Of a DNA stretch of 64,000 nt, positions 51,820 through 62,439 are shown one piece after another. Position numbers and translations under genes: made by a program. The stretch lies in the NCBI GenBank assembly GCA_027257055.1, contig JAPVLO010000054.1, forward strand, positions 3,596,001 through 3,660,000. The letters run 5' to 3'. Every line of letters starts with the position of its first letter. Position 1 is the first letter of the stretch. The DNA is from Cephalopachus bancanus (lineage: Eukaryota > Chordata > Mammalia > Primates > Tarsiidae). The notes below the pieces were generated by a model that searched no databases, was not told the DNA's origin, and worked only from the letters and a program-made list of their open reading frames with translations.

Positions 51820-54590
51820 ATAAAACAACAAAAGTAGCTGGGTAATTAGAGAAATCAAGGGACAATAATTCCAGAGATATGGTTACAAGAAAGTACTGGC
51901 TTAGCTAAATTGCTATACGACCTTCAGCAAGTTCTCTGTTACCTCTGGATCTCCATTTCTGAATGTAATGTGAAGTGGCTGGGTTTGATGCTAATATTTG
52001 CTCTGTTTCTAACAGGCTATGCCACTATTTTTAATCATTGACATCAGGATTCTTCAAAATAGACTTTGAAAATCCTGCTTGTGAGCTTCCTTAGGAAACG
52101 CCAACATTCATATTAACTAGAGAAATAGAAATGACTCACCCTCCATATTCTCAGTTCCCAAGGAAAAGGACCACATGCTCCCCAAACTGTTCAGGATCTC
52201 ATAACAAGTGCCCCAGGTTGTAAAATGTTTAAAGAAAGTCTGACTCGCTCTGATCTTGGTAGCTCCTACAGGTCTGCAGTTCTGCCACCATAATCCCACA
52301 AACAACCTTTCACTATTCTAGTGAGAACACAAGTGAAGAAACCTAAATTTGAAAGATAATTATTCTCACTGCCTTTCCAAAAGCAGTGGGCATAGTGTGA
52401 GCAATATTAACTCATATCTTCCATCTGACATTACAAAAATTTAAATTCCTCTTGAGTTTGTATGTGCATTCACATGCACATGTACACGTGTGTACGATTA
52501 TATTATCACTTATTAGTACTCAGGGTGAACTCTCTTGACTTACTTTCTCTGATAAGAGCTAGGATAAATCACGACCCTTGGCTTTTCTAACCAATTTCCT
52601 GTTAGAGGTTATGGACTTTATTGTTAGCCTAATGTGTCTCTGCTAAGCTCCTTGGGAATCATATTCCAACCGCAGTCCCATCCCCCCAGTCAAATTCATG
52701 AGATAAAACAGCTCATCTTAGTGCTGGTGTGAAGGCTGAAATATGTGGCTTATCATCAGACAAAGCTTAGGAGAGAGCCAGACCCAGATAATGACTCTCA
52801 TCTGCTTCTGCATAGTAGAAATTTCCTAAAGGTGCATAAATTTGAAGTAGCTCTAAAGTGCCTGACTCAAGGATAGTGTCCAACCTGAGCATTAAGTGAC
52901 CTGAGTTCTAGTCCCATATTTACAACCAATGTAACTTCTATTTTTGTTCAATTCATGTAAGGTGCCTGTGTGGTCAGACTCCTCTGCAAAGTTAGATGAA
53001 AAACTCCCACACTGCACTGCCTTAAGGAACCACTTGGGTGACTCACATGAGTGAAGCACCCCACTATGACTGTAAGAGCAGAACACAGTTGTCTCAACTC
53101 TGATCAAACTGAGGAGTGCACCCTCTGCCTCAAATGCATCCAAGTTCAAATAAAACTGAGAAAAATAAAATGCACACAAAATAAAACTTGCCTACACCCT
53201 ACAGTTTTTAAACTCTGGCCTCAAAGATCATCAAAGTCTATTCTCGCTCTAAGAGCCTAACACTGCCAGAGCCAGAGTGCTGGACAGTGTGTATACAGTA
53301 GCCTAGATCAAGTATGACATCCAGTGGCCTACTTGACTAATGACACTTAGAGACTTTGAAATAGCCTGAGAAATTCTGACCTCTTTGGCTCTTAAGCTTG
53401 CTGAAAAAGATTTCAACTGAAAAAAGGGAACTAGAACTGACAAGTATTCTCCACTATATTGCAGGCACTAAAGAGAGACTTTTCCCATTTATTCTACTCA
53501 CACCCCACAGTGATTGTGAAGCCAATATCATTATCCACCAAAATCAATAAGGAAACATAAAAATGAACTAACTTTCTAAAGTATCTCATTGAGCTTGCAA
53601 ATGAAACATTTTAAATACAATCAGACTCCTGGAAACATGCTGCATCCATGATTCTGAGACTTCAGAGAATATATTTCCAAGTTTCTGTTTTATCAATGTG
53701 GAAATTAGTTCGAGGAGGATTAAACAACGCCAAAAATATAGCTACTTAAGGACAGAGCTGAGACCAGAATCCAAGGCTTGCAGAAGGTTCACCAACTAAT
53801 TATGAGTTCCAGTCCATCACAGAAATATCTTTACCTCCAGACAAGGCCTCTAAAATGCAGACTGTGATCACAAAGACCCTTTGCTGTATCTCAAAAGAGG
53901 CAGAGTTACCATTAAACCCCACTCTAACAGGGAGACTAGAAATGAGTCTACTAACTGCTTTACATCAAGAGTTAGCAGCAGAAACGAGGCAAAAGAAGAA
54001 CTAATAGTTTTATAACTATATCTTGAATGTGCAGGTAGTGCCATTTTCACAAGGGCAAAAAGTCTGATATACTTTAAGCTCCAAAGTACAACCTGTCATC
54101 ATAATTAATGTCAACAATGATGACCATGGGCCATTAAGAGAGATTAAATTATTCTTAGAGTCCTATGCTTAATCAAGTAAGAAAATATGTAATCTTATTT
54201 GGAAAGAATTAAAATCCAAAATAGGGAGCATTAACATTCTCTGTGCAGTGAAACAGCTTATCTTGAAGACTGGTTTTGATTTGCCACGTTCTTAAACCCT
54301 TGAGCACAGCCTATAGGCATACCAGAATTCATCTCCTACCTGGCCAAACATTCTTCTACCATTAGTCTTTGGTTTATGCCACAAATATGGGAGCACTGTT
54401 CCCAGAAGAACATTTGCAATATCCACCACCTGTTTCGCCATTGACACAACCTAGTCTCTTTCAGTTCAGTCTAAGAACAGACTCACATTCAAGATGCAGT
54501 TTATATGGAACTCAATTCCTTAATTACATTTCTAAAATGACTTTGAAGGGATTCAAAAATAAAGTCTGCAGGAATTTTGGTAAAAGGTAT
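51820..54590. other. unassigned intergenic sequence
   Basis: No named repeat other than a weak MIR-like stretch at 53690-53780 ('ggacagagctgagaccagaa'). No coding exon recognised. I tried to match it to neutral ceramidase (ASAH2) exons on the - strand and found none. Confidence 0.5.
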
Positions 54591-54594
54591 CATC

Positions 54595-54900
54595 TCCTCT
54601 CTGTCCACTTCCATCACATGATGCATCTTCTCCAGGGCCTGCCTCTTCGAAACCCTCAAGAAATATTGTCTCTGCTTCTCCATCAACCAAGTCTTTCTTC
54701 CACTTGGAATCTCCCCCTGATGTCCACGTCCCTTCTTGTCTCCTTTATCTTCTTAACCATTCTCTTTGTCAAAAGTTAATTCCTGCTTTGGGATTCGACT
54801 CAAATACAATAACCATCTCCCCTTCAAAGAACTCCCCAATCCTCTCACTGAGAATGAATTCCTTCTCCTACTACATTCCAATGACATTTTTAGTTCTCAT
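54595..54900 (+). repeat. L2-like LINE fragment
   Basis: 'tgcatcttctccagggcctg', 'caaagaactccccaatcctc' and 'gaattccttctcctacta' resemble the C-terminal coding and 3' part of the ancient L2 LINE. Weak. Confidence 0.35.
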
Positions 54901-54969
54901 CCAAGAACAATAGGTAGACTCAAAGAAAAGATGAGAATAGGTTCTAGAACCACCAATCCTGCTTTGCTT

Positions 54970-55225
54970 ATTTTTTTAACTACCATTTATTATGTCTTTT
55001 CTGCATGGCAAGGCACACTTTTGTATACATTTGACGTGCTAATTCATTCAAATCTCACAGCTTGTCTATGAGGTCATTACTATGAATCTCAAGATATAAG
55101 ACATGATAATTAGGGCTGAGAGGAAGTGAATACTTTGCCAATAATCACATAGCCAATATGTGCTACAACCAAATTTTAAACCCAGGAAATTTGACTCCAG
55201 AGCTTGGGTCATTAACCACTGTGGT
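54970..55225 (-). repeat. MIR SINE
   Basis: 'tttctgcatggcaaggcaca', 'gcttgtctatgaggtcatta', 'ttgccaataatcacatagcc', 'taaacccaggaaatttgact' follow the reverse MIR order, complete from end to core. Confidence 0.75.
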
Positions 55226-55229
55226 AGCC

Positions 55230-55680
55230 ATAGAGGGGCACCACACAGACCTCCTTTAAAATAACCTGCCACAGTGAACGTAGTTGGTTCTCCCACACGG
55301 TTCACACCAAGACCACACTTACCCTGGGCTGCCCCCAGACAATGACAACACAAAGCGGAAGTATGGGAACTGGGCTACTTTTGGCCAGCATGAGACCCCT
55401 TACATCAACCATTCTTTGCTGAGGAAATCCTCATCAGCTGGACCAATGCTTTCTCAAGACTGCACTGTGGTGAGAAGTTCTTCTATTTCAGTCATCCCTT
55501 CCACAACCTCTCAATTCACAAATGTCAGATCTGTACTGCAGTCTGAAGGAAGGTTCTCCTCCCTATTTCTGCTTCTCCCCCATTCATCCTAAATAGATGT
55601 TTTGCCTAGTAAATCTCTGACATGTCTCATCCTATCTTGGCACCAGCTTCTTGAAAGACACAGGTGGTACCAGAAGTGAT
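55230..55680. other. old interspersed repeat, unidentified
   Basis: Moderately GC-rich with oddly protein-like frames on both strands ('ccacacggttcacaccaaga', 'tgggctgcccccagacaatg'). I suspect an old transposon because of its composition and because it lies between a MIR and an Alu, but I cannot name the family. Confidence 0.3.
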
Positions 55681-55694
55681 CAAGAAAACAGGCA

Positions 55695-55990
55695 GCCAGG
55701 CTCGGTGGCTCAGCCTGTAATCCCAGCACTTTGAGAGGCCGAGAGGAGAGGATTGCCTTAAGCCCACAGGTTCCAGACTAGGCTGGGCAACTTGGCAAGA
55801 CCTCACCTGTACAATAAATCAAAAATTAGCTGGGTGTGGTAGCATACCCCTGTAGTTCCAGCTACTTGGAAGGCTGAGACAGAAGAATCACCAGTGCCCA
55901 GCAGGTCGATGATGGGGTGGCCGTGAGTGTGCCACTGCACTCGAGCCTGGGCAACAGAATGAGACTCCAACTCAAAAAAAAAATACAAAG
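55695..55990 (+). repeat. Alu SINE
   Basis: Lineage-specific head 'gccaggctcggtggctcag' and tail GACTCCAACTC; somewhat diverged in the right arm. Perfect duplication AGAAAACAGGCA (55683-55694 and 55991-56002). Confidence 0.94.
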
Positions 55991-56099
55991 AGAAAACAGG
56001 CAAAGCAATGAGATTTCAGGACTGGCTCACTCACTACACATCTGGAAAGGAGGACCTGATAAAATGCCTTGGTGGAGGGGAACACCCTTGACAGTTTGA

Positions 56100-56900
56100 T
56101 GATTCAGGCATTTGAAACATATTTGGGAAAAGTTCTTACAAAGACAGCAGAGTTAATAAGTAGTTATCAAGTTGCATTAATGCTCCACAGAGAAATAATG
56201 TGAAAGTGAGGGTGGTTGGCAAATAGTTACAAGCTAATGAGAATGCCAGAGGCCTCTTTGGTAGCTTATCTCCTGCATTGGAAGAGAAGACATGGCTAGG
56301 GAGCAGATTTAGAATCTAATATTTAGAAATGCAGAACTCCAGAGACATTTAAACACTTGGCCAAAGAAGGTCAGTTATGCTAAGGCCAAGACACTGGTTG
56401 GGAAAACACTGGACCCTTGAATATTGGGTAGGGACAACTGGGTAGATGACCCCAAGGATCTTGGCTCTGTAGACCATCCAGAGCTTGCAGAGGTGGCCCA
56501 CCTCTTCACAGTAAGAACTAACAGTTTCCCTATGTGGAAGTCACTACAGTTTCAGCTCTACAAGGCAACAGGTATCCTCCTAAGGAGATGTTCCCACCTC
56601 CTCTTGCGTCTTTCAGGCCAATAGATAGAATTAACTCCAGTATAACCCACTTGAGACACATTGAGCCTCATAAGAGAGGAAAGAGATTACACCTCAAATG
56701 AATGGCAAGAATTACCTAGCAGGTCCAAGCAGAAGCTGAGAGAGAACCCCTGGGATTGAATTGTGAGTGTACTTGATCAAAAGGCCAAAGCATAAAAGGC
56801 TGAATAAGGGAAAATTCATTGCCTAGAAGGCACTTTCTTGAGACACAAGATTTGGGAAGGATTCCTGGAAAAAAGGCAAACTCATTACTACAGTGGTATG
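56100..56900. other. unassigned intergenic sequence
   Basis: No recognisable gene or repeat. Confidence 0.4.
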
Positions 56901-56903
56901 ATT

Positions 56904-57392
56904 GTTTCTTACTGCTGTTATAACACATTGCCACAAACTTAGTGGCTTAACACAATACAAATTAATTAACTCATATTTATGGAGATCAGAAGGCTAAAAT
57001 AGGTCTTATGGGGCTAAAATCAAAGTGTTAGCAGGCTGCATTCCTTCTGGAGACTCTGAGGAAGAATCTGTTTCTTCGTCTTCTCGAGTATTAGAGGCTG
57101 CCGGTGCTCTTTTGTTCATGGTTCCTTCCTCCACCTTCAAAACCAGCAGTGTAGCATCTCTAAATCTTTCTTCCTCTTTAACCACCCTGCCTCCATCTTT
57201 CATTTATAGGGATCCTTCTGATTACAATGGGATATTTGGATACACCTGAATAAGCAAGCTCCCCTTTCCAAGATTCTTGATTTAACCATACCGACAAAGT
57301 TCATTTTGCCATGTAAAGTAATATAGTCACAATTTCAGGGCTTAAGACATGGACATCTTTAAGAGGAGGAGTCATTATTCTGCCTACCTCGG
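56904..57392 (+). mobile_element. MLT1-type MaLR LTR
   Basis: Reads through the consensus order: 'ctgttataacacattgccac', 'aaacttagtggcttaacac', 'tgcattccttctggagactc', 'ttgccatgtaaagtaata', and the end 'cattattctgcctacc'. Non-coding LTR of an ancient endogenous retrovirus-like element. Confidence 0.85.
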
Positions 57393-57479
57393 TTGACTCT
57401 TTGGAACTGGAAAATAAGCCACACTGATTGAAGTAGAAATACCTGTGTCTCCCTGGAAGATGGGAAAGGGAAAAATATA

Positions 57480-57838
57480 AAGCGGCGTGCTGGTTGAATA
57501 CATTATGAGTCTAGCAGCAACACGGATGCAGCTGGAGACCATCTTACAAAGAGAACTATCACAGAGACAACTGAATACCACATGTTCACTCATAATCGGG
57601 TCCTGATCACCGGTCCCATTAGCACAAAGGTGGGAACAATAGACACTGAACACTGCTAAAGGAGGAAGGGAGGAAGGAAGGATAAAGGGCCACAGCCACA
57701 TACTGAGCACCAGGTCCACAATCAGAGGGACAGAGGGCCTGCTAGAAATCCAAACCCCACCTGCGTGCCATTTACTTATGTAGTAAATCCCACATGTACC
57801 CTACAACTCTAAAATATAACATAACATAACATAACAAC
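57480..57838 (+). mobile_element. L1 LINE 3' end with pentanucleotide tail
   Basis: 'gcagcaacacggatgcagct', 'ggagaccatcttacaaag', 'accacatgttcactcataat' are ORF2-end L1 sequence. The tail is (ATAAC)n at 57812-57837, not poly-A. Confidence 0.75.
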
Positions 57839-57844
57839 ATGTCG

Positions 57845-59270
57845 TAAAAATCTCACCAGAGGAAGGTCAATCATCTACCCCAAGCCATCAGGAATGTGCT
57901 GGCAAGGGGCTCCAGCATCATTAAGCAGCTCAGCAGTGGCTCTCCCCTGCAGGCCACTGACAGTAGCGAGGTGGCTCCAGAGCTGAACTTGTCAGCACAC
58001 ATGAAGATGATGGGTTCCAAAGCAATAAGACCAATGGGCAGTGCTGAAATGCCAGGATCCAGGAAGCTATACTGTCTTAATCACTAGCAATGTCAGAGAA
58101 GAAACCGAGGAAGTTTGACCCACACTGAATTGTGAAATAGTTAATAGAATATAGCATCCCTATAAAGAAAATAGAGGGACAGTCAATGAAGGTGCTACTT
58201 CACAAGTATACTGAGAAAAAAAAAGATCAAAAGTAAGAACAGAGACAGTAACTACAGTTGATTGCCCCAATAAGAAGTCAAGACCCTTTGCTACATTCCT
58301 AGTTATTTTCAGACTCGGGACCCATTGACTGAAGAGATTCCCTGCAACACTGTGGCAATAATATAGTGTAATGATCCCCTTCTCCAAAAGAGACCAATGA
58401 CCATTTACTTAGGTGATTGTACACTAAAGAGGAGGGGATACCCAGAGACTTTGCAGACTATTGGACATAAGAGCTGAGTTGATATTGACCCCTGGAAATC
58501 TCAATGTCTCATTACCCCCTGTTAAAGTGGGGCTTATCAGGTGTCAAGTGATAAATGGACACAGACTAAAATCTGGCTTATGGGGCCTCCACTATGTCCA
58601 CAAACCTACCCAGTGGTCACTGTCATTTATCTGAGCCAGTGATATGGAACAACAGGCTCTCTGGGGCAAGAAAAATAAAAGCACAGTGTCTTGTAGGGCT
58701 CTTCGGTTCTAGAGACCATGCATCCTGCACTTGGAAAGACTGCTCCAGTCCATCTGCAGGATGTCAGAAGGCTGCCAGCTTGAGTGGACTTGGAGTAAGC
58801 AAGGGCCCTGCAACAGGCCCAGGCAGCCCAGCCACTGAGCTCAGATGAGCTGGCAGACGCTGCGGCATGGAAGGAGTCAGGAGTGAGATGAGATGCATGT
58901 GGAGTACATGCAAACCCTAAGGAGACACTCACAGTGCAGGCCTGTGGGGATCTAGAGACAGACCACATCGTCCACAGTGAAGAAACAGCTCCCGGCTCAT
59001 TACTGGGCCCTGCTAGAGAAGAAATAACAGGTACTTGCTTCTTGGATGATCTGAACTAACTCCTCTGTTAAACTGAATCACTTGTTCCAGCCTCCCTCCT
59101 CCTGGAACTGAGAGAAAGTCCAGAGGAGATGTACTAGGAGCCAACCCGAGGACCACTATACCTTGAAGCACAGGAAGCCCCTCACCTATAGCTGCCTCAT
59201 CAACTCCACGCCATCTCCACACTTCAACTCTCTATCACAGCCATCTGCTTCCCCATCAAGTACAGGTGTT
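57845..59270 (+). mobile_element. ERV-L-like internal remnant
   Basis: About 1.4 kb whose layout ('gcaaggggctccagcatcat', 'gggttccaaagcaataagac', 'gacttttgcagactattgg'-like, 'gtggagtacatgcaaaccc', 'ctcattactgggccctgc') resembles the internal region of ERV-L/MaLR elements. It is full of stops and indels, with no usable gag or pol frame. It could belong with the LTR at 56904, with the L1 end inserted between them. Confidence 0.6.
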
Positions 59271-59274
59271 GGTG

Positions 59275-59730
59275 TTTAAATGATTTCCTCCAAAAACAGA
59301 GAGGGGTCTTCTGGAGGAGCTTGACTCAAGGAGTCCATTTTTCTTCCTGCCAAGCTCCTTAATTCCTGAGGCGAGTAGACCCATGGCGGCACACTTGTCC
59401 TGGAATCCCTGGAGCCTTACCCCTTGCTGTCAGGTCTCTGGTGCAGATTTTCACTGTTCTGCCATTCTATGCCACTTCACCAAAATCTTTCCTCCCAACT
59501 CACCACACTCTCAAGGCCACAGCAGCTTAAAGGCAGACTCTGAACATGAAGGATTGCAGAATCACTGGGAACTTGAACATCAGGCCCAGTTCACTTCTAG
59601 CCTCACAAATCTAAAGCTTCTCCTGAAAGCAGAAAAGTTCTTCTAACTTTGGAAACCTGAAGAGAAGGGAGGGACCAACAAACCTATACCAGCACCTAAG
59701 TTCAAACCAAATATACAACTGGGAGAGGAT
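59275..59730. other. unassigned sequence
   Basis: Moderate GC, no repeat or gene recognised. It separates the ERV remnant from the mariner relic. Confidence 0.4.
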
Positions 59731-59733
59731 ATA

Positions 59734-60281
59734 CGAGGTCCAGCAATTGGGTTCGCGAACCATTCTTAAAAAAGTGCTACATACCTCATTGTTGGATATC
59801 ACTAAGATCACCTTTGAAGTACTTCCCATGGGAAGCTATGCACCGATGTCAACACCTAGTTTAGCCATGAAAGCATTTTGAAACTCTTTTTCCGCAATAG
59901 CCATCAAAGCTGTTATTTATCGAGGTCTGACAATTAATTTCACAAATTTGCCACATGTACTTATGTTAGCAGCACTGTACAAATAATTTTATCAGAACAC
60001 CCTCCCTACTCACCTGAACTGGCCCCCTTTACCAAAAGATAAGGAAATATTGAAAGAAAGACATTTGATGGCATTCAGGACATCAAGGGTAATATGATGA
60101 CGATTCTGATGACCATTCCAGATGCAGAGTTCCAAAATTGCCTTGGCAGGTTAACTAGGCATTGGCAACAGTGCATAGCTTCTGAAGGGGAGTATTTTGA
60201 AGGTGACAGTAGTAATATTTAGCAGCAAGGTAGATAGCACTTTTCCGAGGATGAGCTTGCAAACTTAATTGTTGGACCTCA
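59734..60281 (+). mobile_element. mariner-type DNA transposon, composite with inverted end
   Basis: Bounded by TA (59732-59733 and 60282-60283), the mariner target. Left end CGAGGTCCAGCAATTG and right end (reverse) TGAGGTCCAACAATTA are inverted repeats. A third copy of the end, GAGGTCTGACAATTAA, lies inside at 59921. Segment 59734-59919 reads on the - strand as the transposase C-terminus plus 3' end. Segment 59920-60281 is a + strand element with an internal deletion, whose transposase remnant shows PPYSPELAP-like and ASEGEYFEGD-like motifs. Frames are broken. Confidence 0.8.
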
Positions 60282-60299
60282 TAACACAAATGAATCATT

Positions 60300-61260
60300 T
60301 GCACAATACAAATTTATTTTCATAATGTTCTATAATTATATTTCTGATTCAAAAATCTAAGTTTTCCTTTTTTCTCCTCAGTCTTTTTAAAGTCCTCTTT
60401 TTAAAAACTCATGATTTGAAGAATGAGGAAGGGGAATACAAAATATATCCTAAAACATGGATCACTCAAGTTTTCTCTACTAGGTTTATAAATCTTGCCA
60501 AGTGCTTTTCTATATAATTGTCTTTGTGAGATTTTATAGACTCATGACCACTTGGAAAGAGAGAATGAGATATCCAAGATCTCATTTGGTATTCAATTCA
60601 GTCTGGAGAAGTAGATAAATTATTTCCTATTGACATGTGGGGAAACTGAACCTCAGAGTCACACAGACAGTGAAAAAGACAGCCCAGATGCAAAGAGCCC
60701 ACCTTGTTCTGTCCCCAGTCCTGGAGGCTTATTCTCAACCAACTCTCAGATATAAAATAGTCTTCCTAAAAAATAGCTACTGGACAAGTGACCTTCTGGA
60801 GTTATCTGTTCTTTAATATCTGTTTCTTACTGGCAAGTTACAAAATCTTCAAGAGAGAGACTGAAAATTGAATCCCAGCAAAATGAACTGTGAATTCTTA
60901 CTTTCATGGCTAAGAAACCCAGAGCCTAGTAGGGACCTGGACAGGGACTAGAAGTGATGGGTCTTAATAATTCCTTGGAGACATTCTTTCTCTCCAAGTA
61001 ACCTTCAAAACAGGGCCAAATTTAATAGTAGTAGATGGCTATGTTTTTAAGGAGTGACACACAAAGACCATCCATCACCAGCAGGGTGCAATTTCCAGTA
61101 CTCAGTGGGACAAATCACTTGCTCCTCCAAGAACCTTTAAAATGTGTCTATCCCAGGGATGTCCACATGAAAATGGGGCTCTTGGTGACTCTCCTTGTCA
61201 AGCAAAAGAGCTTAATCTCAACCACATAGAAACTAAAATGACCTGTTAAGAAGCTGTTTA
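60300..61260. other. unassigned intergenic sequence
   Basis: A weak reverse MIR-like patch near 60640-60710 ('ggggaaactgaacctcagag'). Otherwise nothing recognised. Confidence 0.45.
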
Positions 61261-61263
61261 ATC

Positions 61264-61490
61264 CAGTAGGAACAGCATATGCATGGGAACCAGGCAGTCC
61301 CAATTTTTAATTTCAGCACTACAACTTTCTAACTATGTGTTTTGCACAAGTTGTTTCAATTCACTTAATTCCTATACCCTCCTCTGTAAAACGGGGATAA
61401 AATCACAAGGCTGTAAATCAGTTAACATATCCAAAGCACCTAGCACAGTGTCTGGCACCTGAGAGACGCGTATTGGGAATAGCTTGAAAT
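61264..61490 (+). repeat. MIR SINE
   Basis: 'aactttctaactatgtgttt', 'cctctgtaaaacggggataa', 'agcacagtgtctggcacctg' in + order; about 225 bases. Confidence 0.8.
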
Positions 61491-61885
61491 GAATAGGCCA
61501 TGTTTAACTAAATTTAAGAAGAATTGAGTTACACAAAGTTAAGCAGACTTCTTGCCTTCAGAGCTTCTGAAAGTTTATATCATCCTAATATGCATGATAA
61601 ATCTGCAAAAAGGGGATTGAGTATATATTAGCACCCAAACATATTGGATCATGAAACTAATATAAACAACGTTGGAAATGCCAGTTTAGAGCAAAATCTA
61701 GTAGACTCTTAACAAACACTAGTTGCCTCCCTTCTCCCACCCAGGCTTCTTTACTCCCTAAAACTAACATACAAATAAGACACTTGGGTCCTTGTGACTT
61801 CAGGGATATCAGAAGTATATTTTTGGCTTTTGGGTTTTTAATCTTAAACTCTATCATTTAAAGTAGTAATTTTAAAAAAGAAAAC

Positions 61886-62055
61886 AGCCAGGCGTGGTGG
61901 TACACACCTAAAGTCCTACCTACTTGGGAGACTGAGGCAAGAGGAAGGCTTGAGCCCCAGAGGTCAAGGCCACAGTGAGAGCAAGCTATGATCATGCCAC
62001 TGCATTCCAGCCCAGACTGCAGGGGGAGACCCCCGTCTCTTAAGAAAAAAAAAAG
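61886..62055 (+). repeat. Alu right-monomer-like element
   Basis: 'cagccaggcgtggtggtaca' passes directly to 'ctacttgggagactgaggca' and 'gagagcaagctatgatcatg', then an A-run. Only one arm is present (FRAM-like or an internally deleted Alu). Confidence 0.75.
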
Positions 62056-62370
62056 ATTAAATATGTATTGACAAGATACTTGATACTTATGAGAGATAAA
62101 CTGAATTTTAAAAAGTTGTGATAACTTTTTCAAAGTGTTCAATTAAACATTATAATTCAAGTGCAGCCAATTATGATATTAAAGTGTGTGGTCTTAAATA
62201 AAAAGTGAAAGATTTCCTCTCATCGTCATCTGGCATACTTTGTATTATTTCCTGTCTGTCTCAGTAGATGGCACTGCAGATTTAACAGCGAAAACCCCAT
62301 AGAGTAAATGTAGATTCATCCTGGAGTGAATATCCTGCTTTTTTTATTTTTTTATTTTTTACACTCTCTA

Positions 62371-62432
62371 GTGTTCAACGTTGTCCATCTGCCTAGAGGA
62401 GAACTTGTGTATTTCGCGGGAGTGGTACAGGA
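62371..62432 (+). other. unexplained exon-like segment
   Basis: A 62-base segment preceded by a long pyrimidine tract ending CACTCTCTAG and followed by GTAAAG. One frame (entering with two bases) is open and has an ordinary-looking composition: FNVVHLPRGELVYFAGVVQE. It holds three CpGs in otherwise CpG-poor DNA. I recognise neither a gene nor a repeat. The + orientation does not fit neutral ceramidase, which should run on the - strand. It could equally be an old repeat fossil or chance. Confidence 0.25.
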
Positions 62433-62439
62433 GGTAAAG

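Noticed and set aside
54501..54686. A charged 61-residue frame on the - strand that might be a ceramidase or other neighbour exon.
   Set aside because: No match to remembered ASAH2 sequence, and it is antisense to the L2-like stretch.
54369..54779. A 136-residue open frame on the + strand.
   Set aside because: No domain, no splice context, partly overlapping an L2-like fragment; composition looks like chance.
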